64,000 nucleotides of DNA from CAYQUC01 sp964420605. Lineage in GTDB: Bacteria > Pseudomonadota > Gammaproteobacteria > UBA6429 > Thiohalophilaceae. The position numbers and the translations under genes are program-made. Numbering within the stretch: position 1 is the stretch's first letter; the number at the start of each line of letters is the position of its first letter. The notes under the pieces were generated by a model. The model was not told the origin of the DNA. It saw only the letters and a program-made list of their open reading frames with translations, and ran no database searches. Below are positions 1 to 8,492 of this stretch, piece by piece. The stretch covers positions 1 through 64,000 of the forward strand of contig CAYQUC010000001.1 of assembly GCA_964420605.1 (NCBI GenBank), read 5' to 3'.

Positions 1-546
1 CCAGAAATGAAATCTACTGGTGAAGTAATGGGTGTTGGCCGAACATTTGGTGAAGCTTTTGCTAAAGCACTGTTTGGTGCTGGCGACAAAATTCCAAGTG
101 GTGGTCGAGTGTTTCTTAGTGTTCGTGATACTGATAAAAAGGGTATCGTGTCAATTGCCAAAAAACTATTAAAGTCTAATTTTACTTTGATTGCAACCAA
201 AGGTACTGCTCGGGTTATTACCGAAGCCGGGCTCGAATGTGCAATCGTTAATAAAGTATTAGAGGGTAGACCGCATATTGTTGATATGATTAAAAACAAA
301 GAGATTAATTTTATTATTAATACCACTGAAGGTCGTCAAGCGATAGCCGATTCTTCGGCGATTCGAAGTAAAGCTTTACAATATAAAGTGACCTATACCA
401 CAACAATGGCCGGCGGCGATGCATTTTGTGTTGCAATTGAATATCAAAACGAAGAACATAAGAAACATAAGTCAGATAATAATTCTAATTCGTATGCCGG
501 TTCGGTCAATCGATTACAAGAATTACATCAGGAGTTAATGTTATGA
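1..546 (+). CDS. carB: Carbamoyl-phosphate synthase large subunit, C-terminal end (partial)
   Basis: The reading frame is open from the first base of the window, so only the last ~181 residues are present and the start lies outside. It covers the end of the second ATP-grasp unit (PEMKSTGEVMGVG, FAKALFGAG) and the C-terminal MGS-like allosteric domain (LIATKGTARVITEAG, ITTEGR-like turn at INTTEGR). CarB makes carbamoyl phosphate from bicarbonate, ammonia from CarA and two ATP, for pyrimidine and arginine synthesis; the MGS domain binds UMP and ornithine in known homologues. The stop overlaps the start of greA by 4 bp (ATGA), so the two are co-translated, as in many gammaproteobacteria. Confidence 0.95.
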   Translation, partial: PEMKSTGEVMGVGRTFGEAFAKALFGAGDKIPSGGRVFLSVRDTDKKGIVSIAKKLLKSNFTLIATKGTARVITEAGLECAIVNKVLEGRPHIVDMIKNKEINFIINTTEGRQAIADSSAIRSKALQYKVTYTTTMAGGDAFCVAIEYQNEEHKKHKSDNNSNSYAGSVNRLQELHQELML

Positions 547-1019
547 ATAAAGTGCCCATTACAAAACAAGGTGCTGAAAAATTACAGACGGAATTAACTG
601 AGCTTAAACAAGTTACTCGTCCTAGAATTATTAAAGCTATTGCTACAGCAAGAGAGCATGGTGATTTAAAAGAAAATGCAGAATATCATGCTGCACGTGA
701 ACAACAAAGTTTTGCTGAAGGTCGTATTCAAGAAATTGAAGGAAAATTAAGCAATGCTCAAATAATTGATGTATCGACAATAACTGCAACCGGTAAAGTG
801 ATCTTTGGTGCGACCGTTAACCTAATTGATTTAGCCGACGATTCCGAAATGACCTATCATATTGTTGGTGAAGATGAAGCAAACATCAAACAAGGAAAAT
901 TAAATATTAATTCGCCAATTGCTCGGGGATTAATTGGTAAAGAAGAGGGTGACGTGGTTGATGTAAAAACCCCCGGTGGCGATAAAGAACTTGAAATTGT
1001 TAGTGTTAAATTAATTTAA
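543..1019 (+). CDS. greA: Transcription elongation factor GreA
   Basis: 158 residues, the usual GreA length. Residues 1-75 form the N-terminal antiparallel coiled coil (ITKQGAEKLQTELTEL, ATAREHGDLKENAEYHAAR) whose acidic tip enters the RNA polymerase secondary channel; the rest is the FKBP-like C-terminal domain ending in PGGDKELEIVSVKLI. GreA stimulates transcript cleavage by backtracked polymerase. The DLKENAEYHAARE stretch near residue 40 contains the conserved acidic tip. It overlaps carB by 4 bp and is followed 4 bp later by a DUF4149 gene, so all three are probably one transcript. Confidence 0.97.
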   Translation: MNKVPITKQGAEKLQTELTELKQVTRPRIIKAIATAREHGDLKENAEYHAAREQQSFAEGRIQEIEGKLSNAQIIDVSTITATGKVIFGATVNLIDLADDSEMTYHIVGEDEANIKQGKLNINSPIARGLIGKEEGDVVDVKTPGGDKELEIVSVKLI

Positions 1020-1023
1020 AATT

Positions 1024-1464
1024 ATGTATAAATCGGGTGAACGGATTCTACTAACCATTTGGATAGGTGGCATGTGGGCCATTGGTTATATCGTTGCTCC
1101 GACCTTATTTTCCATCCTGGATGATCGTGTATTAGCCGGTACCATTGCCGGGCGTCTGTTTTTTATCATGAGTATTATTGGTATTTTCTGTTCTGTGGTT
1201 TTACTTGTTGGGCAGGTGGTGCAATTTGGTAAAAACTGCCTTTCAAAAACGAATTGGCAGAGTTGGATATTAATTACGATGTTGTTAATTATTTTGATTG
1301 GACAATTTATCTTACAACCGATGATGAGTGAATTACGCTCAGCGGGACTGGAAGGTGACAATGCAACCCGGTTTGGACAACTTCATGGTGTTAGTTCAAT
1401 ATTTTTTTTAATTAATAGTTTGGGCGGTTTGGTTCTTATTGTTTTTGGTTTAAACCGGCGTTAA
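1024..1464 (+). CDS. DUF4149 family membrane protein
   Basis: 146 residues with four hydrophobic segments (about 7-27, 40-63, 82-102 and 122-143), matching the DUF4149/TMEM205-like pattern. Recognisable features are the N-terminal ERILLTIWIGGMWAIGYIVAP segment and a conserved FGQLHGVS stretch before the last membrane helix. Genes of this family are often found between greA and yhbY in gammaproteobacteria. The function is not known. It starts 4 bp after greA and is followed by the convergent yhbY gene. The family assignment rests on recognised motifs and gene order, not on a search. Confidence 0.8.
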   Translation: MYKSGERILLTIWIGGMWAIGYIVAPTLFSILDDRVLAGTIAGRLFFIMSIIGIFCSVVLLVGQVVQFGKNCLSKTNWQSWILITMLLIILIGQFILQPMMSELRSAGLEGDNATRFGQLHGVSSIFFLINSLGGLVLIVFGLNRR

Positions 1465-1515
1465 ATAGAAAAAATAATTATCCGGCTGATAAACACAGTC
1501 AATTTACTTTTTTAT

Positions 1516-1815
1516 TTAGTCTTTAGGTAATATTATTTTAGCATCTTTAGTTTTCTTGAATAAAACTAATATATGTCCAATAGTTTGTACTGCAATGCCA
1601 TTGGATTTTGAGCAAATGCTGGAGACTAATTTTTCACGAGCTTCTTTATCGGCACAATTTATACGTACCTTTATTAATTCATGGTACTCTAAAGCAATGT
1701 CAATTTCAGTGTGAATATTGTCAGTTAAGCCAGCAGCACCGATAATGACGACAGGTTTTAATTCGTGCGCTTTTGCTCTAAGAAATTTACGTTGTTTTGA
1801 TGTGATTTTTGACAC
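1516..1815 (-). CDS. yhbY: YhbY-type ribosome-associated RNA-binding protein (CRM domain)
   Basis: 99 residues making a single CRM (KH-like) domain: SKITSKQRKFLRAKAHELKP at the N-terminus, VVIIGAAGLTDN (the GxxG-like loop), and VQTIGHILVLFKK at the end. The E. coli protein associates with pre-50S ribosomal particles. It is transcribed opposite to greA and rlmE, with its start facing the rlmE promoter region, the standard arrangement in E. coli and relatives. It converges on the DUF4149 gene. Confidence 0.93.
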   Translation of the reverse strand: MSKITSKQRKFLRAKAHELKPVVIIGAAGLTDNIHTEIDIALEYHELIKVRINCADKEAREKLVSSICSKSNGIAVQTIGHILVLFKKTKDAKIILPKD

Positions 1816-1962
1816 TGGTTAAACTCAATATGGGTAGATTAATAACGAACTGAATTTTAACATGCTATATTGCTTATTAATAATTATAATTATTACTATT
1901 TATAATTATTGTCCTAGAAAGGCAGTTAGGCTTAATATAGTTCATTAAATCGAATTTTTAGT

Positions 1963-2583
1963 ATGGCGAAAAGTAAACAAAGTAAAGCATGGCTTAAAGA
2001 ACATTTTGACGATCCATTCGTTAAAAAAGCGCTAGAAGATGGTTATCGTTCCAGAGCCGTCTATAAACTACTTGAAATACAGAAAAAAGACCGGATCTTA
2101 AAACCGGGTATGTGGGTAGTTGATTTAGGTGCTGCGCCTGGTGGTTGGTCACAAATAACTGCAAATATTGTGGGCGATAAAGGACACGTGATCGCACAGG
2201 ACATACTGCCAATGGACAGTTTAGCCGGTGTTACCTATGTTCCGGGTGATTTTACCGATGAGGCAACCGAAATTGCAGTGCAAAAAGCCTTAAATAATCA
2301 TCCTGTTGACCTTGTTTTATCGGATATGGCACCCAATATTAGTGGAGTAAAAGCGATTGATGCTCCTAAATCCATGTATTTGTGTGAGTTAGCGTTATTT
2401 ACGGCTGAAAAAGTCCTTAAAAAAAATGGGGATTTTTTAATAAAAGTCTTTCATGGTACGGGTTTTGATGAATATGTACGAGAATTACGCACTAAATTTG
2501 CTAAGGTGCTGGTGCGTAAGCCGGAAGCCTCAAGAGCACGCTCTTCTGAGGTATACTTACTGGCGAGAAGCTACAATAAGTAG
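1963..2583 (+). CDS. rlmE: 23S rRNA 2'-O-ribose U2552 methyltransferase RlmE (FtsJ/RrmJ)
   Basis: 206 residues, standard size. The SAM-binding motif VVDLGAAPGGWSQ starts near residue 53. The K-D-K-E catalytic tetrad can be placed in AVYKLLEI, LSDMAPN, LIKVFHG and SSEVYLLA. The enzyme methylates U2552 in the A-loop of 23S rRNA as a late step of 50S assembly. It lies directly upstream of ftsH (105 bp apart), the ancestral ftsJ-ftsH pairing, and diverges from yhbY across a 147-bp AT-rich spacer likely to hold both promoters. Confidence 0.97.
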   Translation: MAKSKQSKAWLKEHFDDPFVKKALEDGYRSRAVYKLLEIQKKDRILKPGMWVVDLGAAPGGWSQITANIVGDKGHVIAQDILPMDSLAGVTYVPGDFTDEATEIAVQKALNNHPVDLVLSDMAPNISGVKAIDAPKSMYLCELALFTAEKVLKKNGDFLIKVFHGTGFDEYVRELRTKFAKVLVRKPEASRARSSEVYLLARSYNK

Positions 2584-2688
2584 TTATAATGACTAAATAG
2601 ATCCAGACATTAGACGCTATATTTATGACAAATATAGTATTTAAATAAATAATTAACTATAAACTATTAATAGTGTTGAGGTAGTACT

Positions 2689-4605
2689 TTGAATGATTTA
2701 ACAAAAAATATCATCCTGTGGGTTGTGATTGCAGTTATCCTAATGTCGGTTTTCACCAATCTCAGTACCCGTTCAAAATCAGTTGATATTGATTATTCTG
2801 ATTTTATTGCCAATGTTAAAAATGGCAAAGTTCAGGAAGTCACTTTCCAGGATAAAGAAATTTATGGCACATTTATCGGTGGTGGCGAGTTTAAGACTTA
2901 CAGCCCAGAGACGGATAACAATACCATAATCGGTTTACTTGAAAAAAGCCGCATTAAGTATAGTGCCAAGCCAAGAGAAACCTCTATTTGGTTACCGCTG
3001 TTATATCAAATGTTTCCTTTTATCATCATTATTGGTTTATGGGTTTTCTTCATGCGCCAAATGCAGGGTGGAGGCGGTAAAGGTGCGATGTCTTTTGGCA
3101 AAAGCCGAGCGCGTTTATTGGGTGAAGATCAAATTAAAATTACGTTTGCTGATGTTGCCGGCGTAGAAGAAGCAAAAGAAGAAGTATCTGAATTAGTCGA
3201 GTTTCTAAGTGATCCCGGTAAATTCCAAAAACTCGGCGGTAAAATTCCTCGTGGAGTATTGATGGTTGGGGCACCAGGTACCGGTAAAACATTGTTAGCT
3301 AAAGCTATTGCGGGGGAAGCTAAAGTTCCTTTCTTTACTATCTCAGGTTCTGACTTTGTTGAAATGTTTGTTGGTGTTGGTGCATCTCGTGTACGAGACA
3401 TGTTTGAACAAGCCAAAAAACACGCTCCTTGTATTATTTTTATCGACGAAATTGATGCCGTTGGTCGTCATCGTGGTGCCGGTTTAGGTGGTGGTCATGA
3501 TGAACGTGAACAAACATTAAATCAGTTATTAGTTGAAATGGATGGTTTTGAAGGAAACGATGGCGTAATTGTTATTGCTGCAACCAATAGACCCGATGTT
3601 TTGGATCCTGCTTTGTTACGTCCAGGACGTTTCGATCGCCAAGTCGTTGTACCATTACCAGATATTCGTGGTCGAGAACAAATTCTTAAAGTGCATTTGC
3701 GTAAAGTACCAATTGACGATGATGTTAGAGCGTCAATTATCGCACGTGGTACACCAGGATTTTCAGGTGCTGATTTAGCCAATTTAATCAACGAAGCAGC
3801 ATTGTTTGCTGCACGCGCAAATAAACGCTTAGTTGACATGGAAGACATGGAAAAAGCTAAAGATAAAATCATGATGGGTGCTGAACGTAAATCGATGGTG
3901 ATGAGTGAAGATGAAAAACGCAATACCGCTTATCATGAAGCCGGTCATGCTATTGTTGGTTTATTAGTACCATCACATGATCCTGTTTACAAAGTAACAA
4001 TCATTCCTCGAGGACGCGCTTTAGGTGTCACTATGTTTTTACCCGAGGAAGATCGATACAGTTATAGTAAAGAGCGATTAGAAAGTTCTATTAGTAGTTT
4101 GTTTGGTGGACGCTTAGCAGAAGAGCTTATTTTTGGTGCAGAAAAAGTAACCACGGGTGCATCTAATGACATTCAACGCACCACTGAATTAGCACGTAAT
4201 ATGGTGACCAAATGGGGACTGTCTGAACGATTAGGGCCAATGACCTACAGTGAAGAAGATGGTGAAGTTTTTTTAGGCCACTCAGTCGCACAACATAAAA
4301 ATGTTTCTGATGTAACAACGCATGTTATCGATGAGGAAATCAGAGCTATTGTTGATAAGAATTATACCCGTGCAAGAGAATTATTAACGGCGAATTTGGA
4401 TAAACTCCATGCTATGAGTGATGCTTTAATGAAGTTTGAAACGATTGATAGTGATCAAATTAAAGACATCATGGAAGGTAAAGATCCACGCCCACCTAAA
4501 GACTGGTCAGATGATGACTCTCCTCCAGATAATTCTAGTAGTTCTGCTACTAAGAAAGAGGATAAGCCTAGTGGCTCGATAGGTGGAACTGCAGGGCAGC
4601 ACTAG
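2689..4605 (+). CDS. ftsH: ATP-dependent zinc metalloprotease FtsH
   Basis: 638 residues. Two membrane helices (about 7-24 and 106-124) flank a short periplasmic domain. The AAA+ module has Walker A GAPGTGKT at 194-201 and Walker B IIFIDEID, followed by the second region of homology. The zinc protease motif HEAGH is at 416-420. The chosen start is a TTG at 2689, because translation from there gives the expected short cytoplasmic segment before the first helix and a GAGG ribosome-binding site lies just upstream. FtsH degrades misfolded membrane proteins and regulators such as LpxC. The C-terminal tail is Ser/Asp/Lys-rich and low in complexity, as is common in this family. Confidence 0.97.
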   Translation: MNDLTKNIILWVVIAVILMSVFTNLSTRSKSVDIDYSDFIANVKNGKVQEVTFQDKEIYGTFIGGGEFKTYSPETDNNTIIGLLEKSRIKYSAKPRETSIWLPLLYQMFPFIIIIGLWVFFMRQMQGGGGKGAMSFGKSRARLLGEDQIKITFADVAGVEEAKEEVSELVEFLSDPGKFQKLGGKIPRGVLMVGAPGTGKTLLAKAIAGEAKVPFFTISGSDFVEMFVGVGASRVRDMFEQAKKHAPCIIFIDEIDAVGRHRGAGLGGGHDEREQTLNQLLVEMDGFEGNDGVIVIAATNRPDVLDPALLRPGRFDRQVVVPLPDIRGREQILKVHLRKVPIDDDVRASIIARGTPGFSGADLANLINEAALFAARANKRLVDMEDMEKAKDKIMMGAERKSMVMSEDEKRNTAYHEAGHAIVGLLVPSHDPVYKVTIIPRGRALGVTMFLPEEDRYSYSKERLESSISSLFGGRLAEELIFGAEKVTTGASNDIQRTTELARNMVTKWGLSERLGPMTYSEEDGEVFLGHSVAQHKNVSDVTTHVIDEEIRAIVDKNYTRARELLTANLDKLHAMSDALMKFETIDSDQIKDIMEGKDPRPPKDWSDDDSPPDNSSSSATKKEDKPSGSIGGTAGQH

Positions 4606-4635
4606 CGTTATTCGTATTCTATAATTTTTTTTTAT

Positions 4636-4659
4636 AAACGGCCTTCATGGCCGTTTTTT
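4636..4659 (+). terminator. Rho-independent terminator of rlmE-ftsH
   Basis: AAACGGCC (4636-4643) and GGCCGTTT (4649-4656) form a perfect 8-bp stem with a 5-nt loop, followed by a T run to 4659. It lies 31 bp after the ftsH stop and separates the conserved block from the accessory genes downstream. Confidence 0.88.
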
Positions 4660-4815
4660 AGTTTAGGGCTCTTATATTTCAATTACAGTGAATGTTAATA
4701 ATTGTATATACTCGATTAAAAACAGAATTTATTTTGTAGTGACATAGCAAACCACATTTTAATAGTCTAATCTCATATCTATTGAGAATAATTCTAATTA
4801 AAAGAGGTTGTTATA

Positions 4816-6324
4816 ATGTATGCAGATAAAAAGCTTATTCACATAAGGCGTTATTCTGTAAGCATTAAAGACCTGATAAATAACAAATCGTTAGAAATTT
4901 ATTTTTCTCAAAGTCCCTATATTCTTCTTGTTATCGCACTAACTCTGTTGCTGACATTACCAAAAGCCGTGTCACATGGTCTTGGTGGTGATGGTCAATT
5001 TTATGCTGTATTAGCTCGGAATTTATCTGAAGGAATCGGTAGTTTTTGGGTACCCTCATTTTCTGAAACATTACTCAGTTCTTTTTACGAACACCCACCT
5101 CTTGGTATCGGAATACAATCCGTTTTTTTCAGAATATTTGGCGACAGTTATCTGGTCGAAAAACTGTATTCTGTATCAACATTGTTGATCATTGAGTTTT
5201 TTGTAGTTTTGATCTGGTTTAGAATTTTTAATTTTAATGAGCGTTTAAAATCATTATTTTGGTTACCACTTTTATTACTACTATTAATTCCAACTGTAAC
5301 CCATACAATTGGTAATAATTTATTAGAAAACACCATGGGTGTGTTTACAATTATTGCGATGTATTCATTATTACGAAGTATTGATACTGGTTTTAGATTA
5401 TGGTGGAACATCTTTGGGGCGTTAATGATTGTTCTGGCTATTATAACAAAGGGACCCGTTGGTTCCTTTTTATTAGCTTTTTATCCGCTTTATATGCTTT
5501 CAATCAAAACAATAGATATCCGTACCACAATTAAAGCAACGGTAATTTTAATAGGTAGTTTTGTGTTAATTCTATCTTTAATTTTAATTAATGACGATGC
5601 AAGAAATAGTCTCTTGATTTATTTTAATGGGCAGGTAATGGGCGCACTTAAAGATGGGCGTGGCATGGCTGCGAGTAGCCATTTTTACATTATCGGAGAG
5701 TTGTTAAAAGATTTAGTGCCGGTATTTATTTTTTTGACCTTGGTATATTTATATAAAGCTAAAAATATAAGAGTTAATATTTCTAAAAATTACGAAATAA
5801 TGAAGTATATATTGTTATTTTTACTCATTGGTATTTCTGCTTCGATACCCAGTATGATAAGTTTAAAACAAAATGTATCTTACATTGTGACGTGTTTTCC
5901 TTATTTTGCAATTGGCTTTGCAATATTGGCTGTTGTTGTGTTTGATACTAATGTTAAGCGTGATATTTCAATCATCGGAAAAGTTATTTCTGTTATTAGT
6001 TTTGTTGCTGTAGTTGGAGTATTATTTTTTTCATTTACGAGTAACGATAGAGTATTAAAACAAGCAAATTATTATTATGATGCGAAAGTATTTTCATCCT
6101 ATATTAGTAATGAAAAAATTATAGGGATTTGCCCAAGCCCATCATTTCCATGGGATATGCATAGTTTTTTTGCACGTTATTATCGACTTAGCCTAGATTA
6201 TAGTACGCCATATGACTATAAATATTTTATTGGAACCTCCAGCTGTGCACCCACTTCAAACAATAAGTACAAAGTTGTGACTACAGAGTTTAAGTATTTA
6301 AAACTATTTGAATTAATTAAATGA
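4816..6324 (+). CDS. Polytopic membrane glycosyltransferase, GT39/ArnT-like
   Basis: 502 residues with a basic N-terminus and at least ten hydrophobic segments. The first extracytoplasmic loop carries GGDGQFYAVLARNLSEG followed by EHPPLGIGIQ, the pattern of lipid-linked sugar transferases of the GT39/PMT/ArnT clan, where the acidic residue after the first helix is catalytic. Such enzymes transfer a sugar from a polyprenyl phosphate to lipid A, a protein or a glycan on the outer face of the inner membrane. Donor and acceptor cannot be told from the sequence. An AGAGG ribosome-binding site sits 8 nt before the ATG. The gene stands alone after the ftsH terminator and is part of the block that interrupts ftsH-folP. 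Confidence 0.72.
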   Translation: MYADKKLIHIRRYSVSIKDLINNKSLEIYFSQSPYILLVIALTLLLTLPKAVSHGLGGDGQFYAVLARNLSEGIGSFWVPSFSETLLSSFYEHPPLGIGIQSVFFRIFGDSYLVEKLYSVSTLLIIEFFVVLIWFRIFNFNERLKSLFWLPLLLLLLIPTVTHTIGNNLLENTMGVFTIIAMYSLLRSIDTGFRLWWNIFGALMIVLAIITKGPVGSFLLAFYPLYMLSIKTIDIRTTIKATVILIGSFVLILSLILINDDARNSLLIYFNGQVMGALKDGRGMAASSHFYIIGELLKDLVPVFIFLTLVYLYKAKNIRVNISKNYEIMKYILLFLLIGISASIPSMISLKQNVSYIVTCFPYFAIGFAILAVVVFDTNVKRDISIIGKVISVISFVAVVGVLFFSFTSNDRVLKQANYYYDAKVFSSYISNEKIIGICPSPSFPWDMHSFFARYYRLSLDYSTPYDYKYFIGTSSCAPTSNNKYKVVTTEFKYLKLFELIK

Positions 6325-6386
6325 CGCGCATCTCAGGTTGTATAGGGACTATTATTGATATTTTATTTGATATGTAGTTTAAATTT

Positions 6387-6421
6387 GGTCACGAAACCGG
6401 GGATAGCCCGCTTTCGTGTCC
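6387..6421. repeat. Long imperfect hairpin between convergent genes
   Basis: CACGAAA (6390-6396) pairs with TTTCGTG (6412-6418). Inside it CGGG (6398-6401) pairs with CCCG (6407-6410) around a GATAG loop, and an outer GG/CC pair extends the stem after a T/T mismatch. A second small palindrome (TCCTA/TAGGA) follows at 6419-6431. There is no T run on either strand. It sits between the ends of the glycosyltransferase gene and the acyl-AMP ligase gene, so it may end or stabilise both transcripts. Confidence 0.55.
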
Positions 6422-6514
6422 TAATATAGGATGTTTATAGATAATTGTAGGTTTCTCTATTATTTATATCGTAGTAAATCCTAAAAAATGAATAGCCTCT
6501 AGTATTGGATAGGT

Positions 6515-8482
6515 TTATATTTTTTCATCCATAAAAATAGCCAGTTCTTTTATAGTTTGGTATTCAAACAGATCGATAATATCAACAACATCAGGATATT
6601 TTTCATCAATTTTCTGATGAATTTCAGCCAAGGTTAACGAACTAATGCCCGCATCAAAGAAGTTATCATTAATATTCAGTATGGTTTCATTTAATACGGA
6701 TTTACAAATTTCTTTTAGTTCTTGTTCGCGTTGAGTCATGTCTTCGTCTAATGCAACATGTTCTGATGCATTTATAGTATTTAACTGAGTAATAATGTCA
6801 TTAAACTCACCATTAATATATTCATCACCGAGTAATCTTCTTTGAACTTTACCACTAGTGGTTTTTGGAATACGTTTAACAGGAATAACATGATCGGCCT
6901 CAAGACCGGTTTGCTCATTAATTATTTTTGCGACTTCACGAGCGAGTGGTGCAAAACTATCAAGATCTTTTCGATATAATATAAAAATAATTAATTCATC
7001 ACGTTGTTCTTTATTTTGACGAATACCATAAGCAACTATTTTTCCGAGTTCGATTTGTTCGTGTTGTAGTGCAATATTTTCTAAATCATGAGGATAATAA
7101 TTTTGTCCATGAGCAAAAATGATATCTTTTGTACGACCAATTATAATTAATTCATCATTATGTAAAAAACCAAGATCGCCAGTATTTATCCAACCGTCGC
7201 CGGTCAGTGCTGTGCTATTGGCTTGTTCATTTAGATAATAACCCTGAGTTACGTTTGGCCCTTTAATTTGTACATCACCAATAGTATCTTCGTTGAGCGC
7301 GGTATTATTAGTATCGGTAATTTTTACTCTACAATCTAAAACGGGTTTGCCTTCAATAGCAAAACTTAAACTGTCTTCATGATTGCTATCAATAAAAACA
7401 ACCTTGTCGGCCATGCGACATTGATGTCGATCAATGTAGATAGTTCGGTATTCTTCACCTTGAACAGGGAAGGCTACGGCTAATGTGGCTTCTGCGAGAC
7501 CATACACGGTAAACATGCTTGTTCGTTTTAAACCATAACTTGCCAGTTTTGTTAAAAATTCATCACACAGATCAACTGAGATGGGCTCGGCACCATTGTA
7601 CATAACGCGTACTGTTGATAAGTTAAGATTGTCTAAGGTTTTATCGCCTAAAGACTTTAAGAAATGTTTGTATCCAAAATTGGGTGAACATAAAACAGTG
7701 GCTTTTTTATCACTGGTTTTTTGCATCCAGAGCAGTGGTCGTCGACTAAACATATCAGTTGGAATTAAACATTGACTCATATTGCAGGCAATCATATTAA
7801 GATGAAAACCAATTAATCCCATATCGTGAGTTAATGGCATCCAACTTAAACTAATGTCATCTTCGGTATATCCTGCGCCTTGAGCGATGGCATTTAAATT
7901 TGTAATAATATTTTTGTGGGTCAGTACAACACCTTTTGGATCACTAGTAGAGCCTGAGGAGAACTGAATAAAAGCAACGTCATCGGGTTGTGATTGATGT
8001 ATTACACCTTTTTTAGTGTTTATAACAATATCTTCTAAAGGTACTGTTTTGGATTTTAAATCACTAAAGCTGGTGGCGTTATCATGAGATTCAGCATAGC
8101 CGGCTAGGCGTTCGATACTGTCATTGTTTGCGATGAAGTAACCATTTTGTAATTTTTGAAAAATTTTGAATAGTTTACTTCGATGTTCATCGCTAATACC
8201 GACGGCCACGGGTACGGGTACAATACCTCCAAATAAACAGGCCCAAAATATATCAATAAAGGCAATATTATCTTTTGTAAAAATAATTAATTCATCACCG
8301 GCTTTGAGACCTTTGGCTTGAAGTTGATGCAATACGCTAAGTGCGCGATTGTATAAATCCAAATAACTAATTTCAGTTTCTGAATCAACTCCTTCTATAT
8401 AACTAATTGTTCGGTTTTGATTTTTATTGGCTGTTAAGGCATCAACTAAAGTGTTAAATTCTAGGATATTAATTTTAGGCAT
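6515..8482 (-). CDS. Fatty acyl-AMP ligase fused to an acyl carrier domain
   Basis: 655 residues. Residues 1 to about 560 are an adenylate-forming domain of the FAAL type: FSSGSTSDPKG (174-184) is the P-loop-like A3 motif, SWMPLTHDMGLIG is a FAAL signature, and INTGDLGFL and KTTSGKVQRR are late core motifs. About 80 C-terminal residues form a carrier domain with NFFDAGISSLTLAE; Ser615 is the expected phosphopantetheine attachment site. Proteins of this type activate a free fatty acid as acyl-AMP and pass it to a carrier protein rather than to CoA. Here the acceptor is probably its own carrier domain. It is only 10 bp downstream of a cytochrome P450 gene on the same strand. No polyketide or peptide synthetase gene is visible nearby. 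Confidence 0.88.
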   Translation of the reverse strand: MPKINILEFNTLVDALTANKNQNRTISYIEGVDSETEISYLDLYNRALSVLHQLQAKGLKAGDELIIFTKDNIAFIDIFWACLFGGIVPVPVAVGISDEHRSKLFKIFQKLQNGYFIANNDSIERLAGYAESHDNATSFSDLKSKTVPLEDIVINTKKGVIHQSQPDDVAFIQFSSGSTSDPKGVVLTHKNIITNLNAIAQGAGYTEDDISLSWMPLTHDMGLIGFHLNMIACNMSQCLIPTDMFSRRPLLWMQKTSDKKATVLCSPNFGYKHFLKSLGDKTLDNLNLSTVRVMYNGAEPISVDLCDEFLTKLASYGLKRTSMFTVYGLAEATLAVAFPVQGEEYRTIYIDRHQCRMADKVVFIDSNHEDSLSFAIEGKPVLDCRVKITDTNNTALNEDTIGDVQIKGPNVTQGYYLNEQANSTALTGDGWINTGDLGFLHNDELIIIGRTKDIIFAHGQNYYPHDLENIALQHEQIELGKIVAYGIRQNKEQRDELIIFILYRKDLDSFAPLAREVAKIINEQTGLEADHVIPVKRIPKTTSGKVQRRLLGDEYINGEFNDIITQLNTINASEHVALDEDMTQREQELKEICKSVLNETILNINDNFFDAGISSLTLAEIHQKIDEKYPDVVDIIDLFEYQTIKELAIFMDEKI

Positions 8483-8492
8483 AATATGTTTT

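Noticed and set aside
3522..3923. 133-codon minus-strand frame inside ftsH
   Set aside because: It is antisense to the strongly conserved AAA+ region and its translation has no recognisable features.
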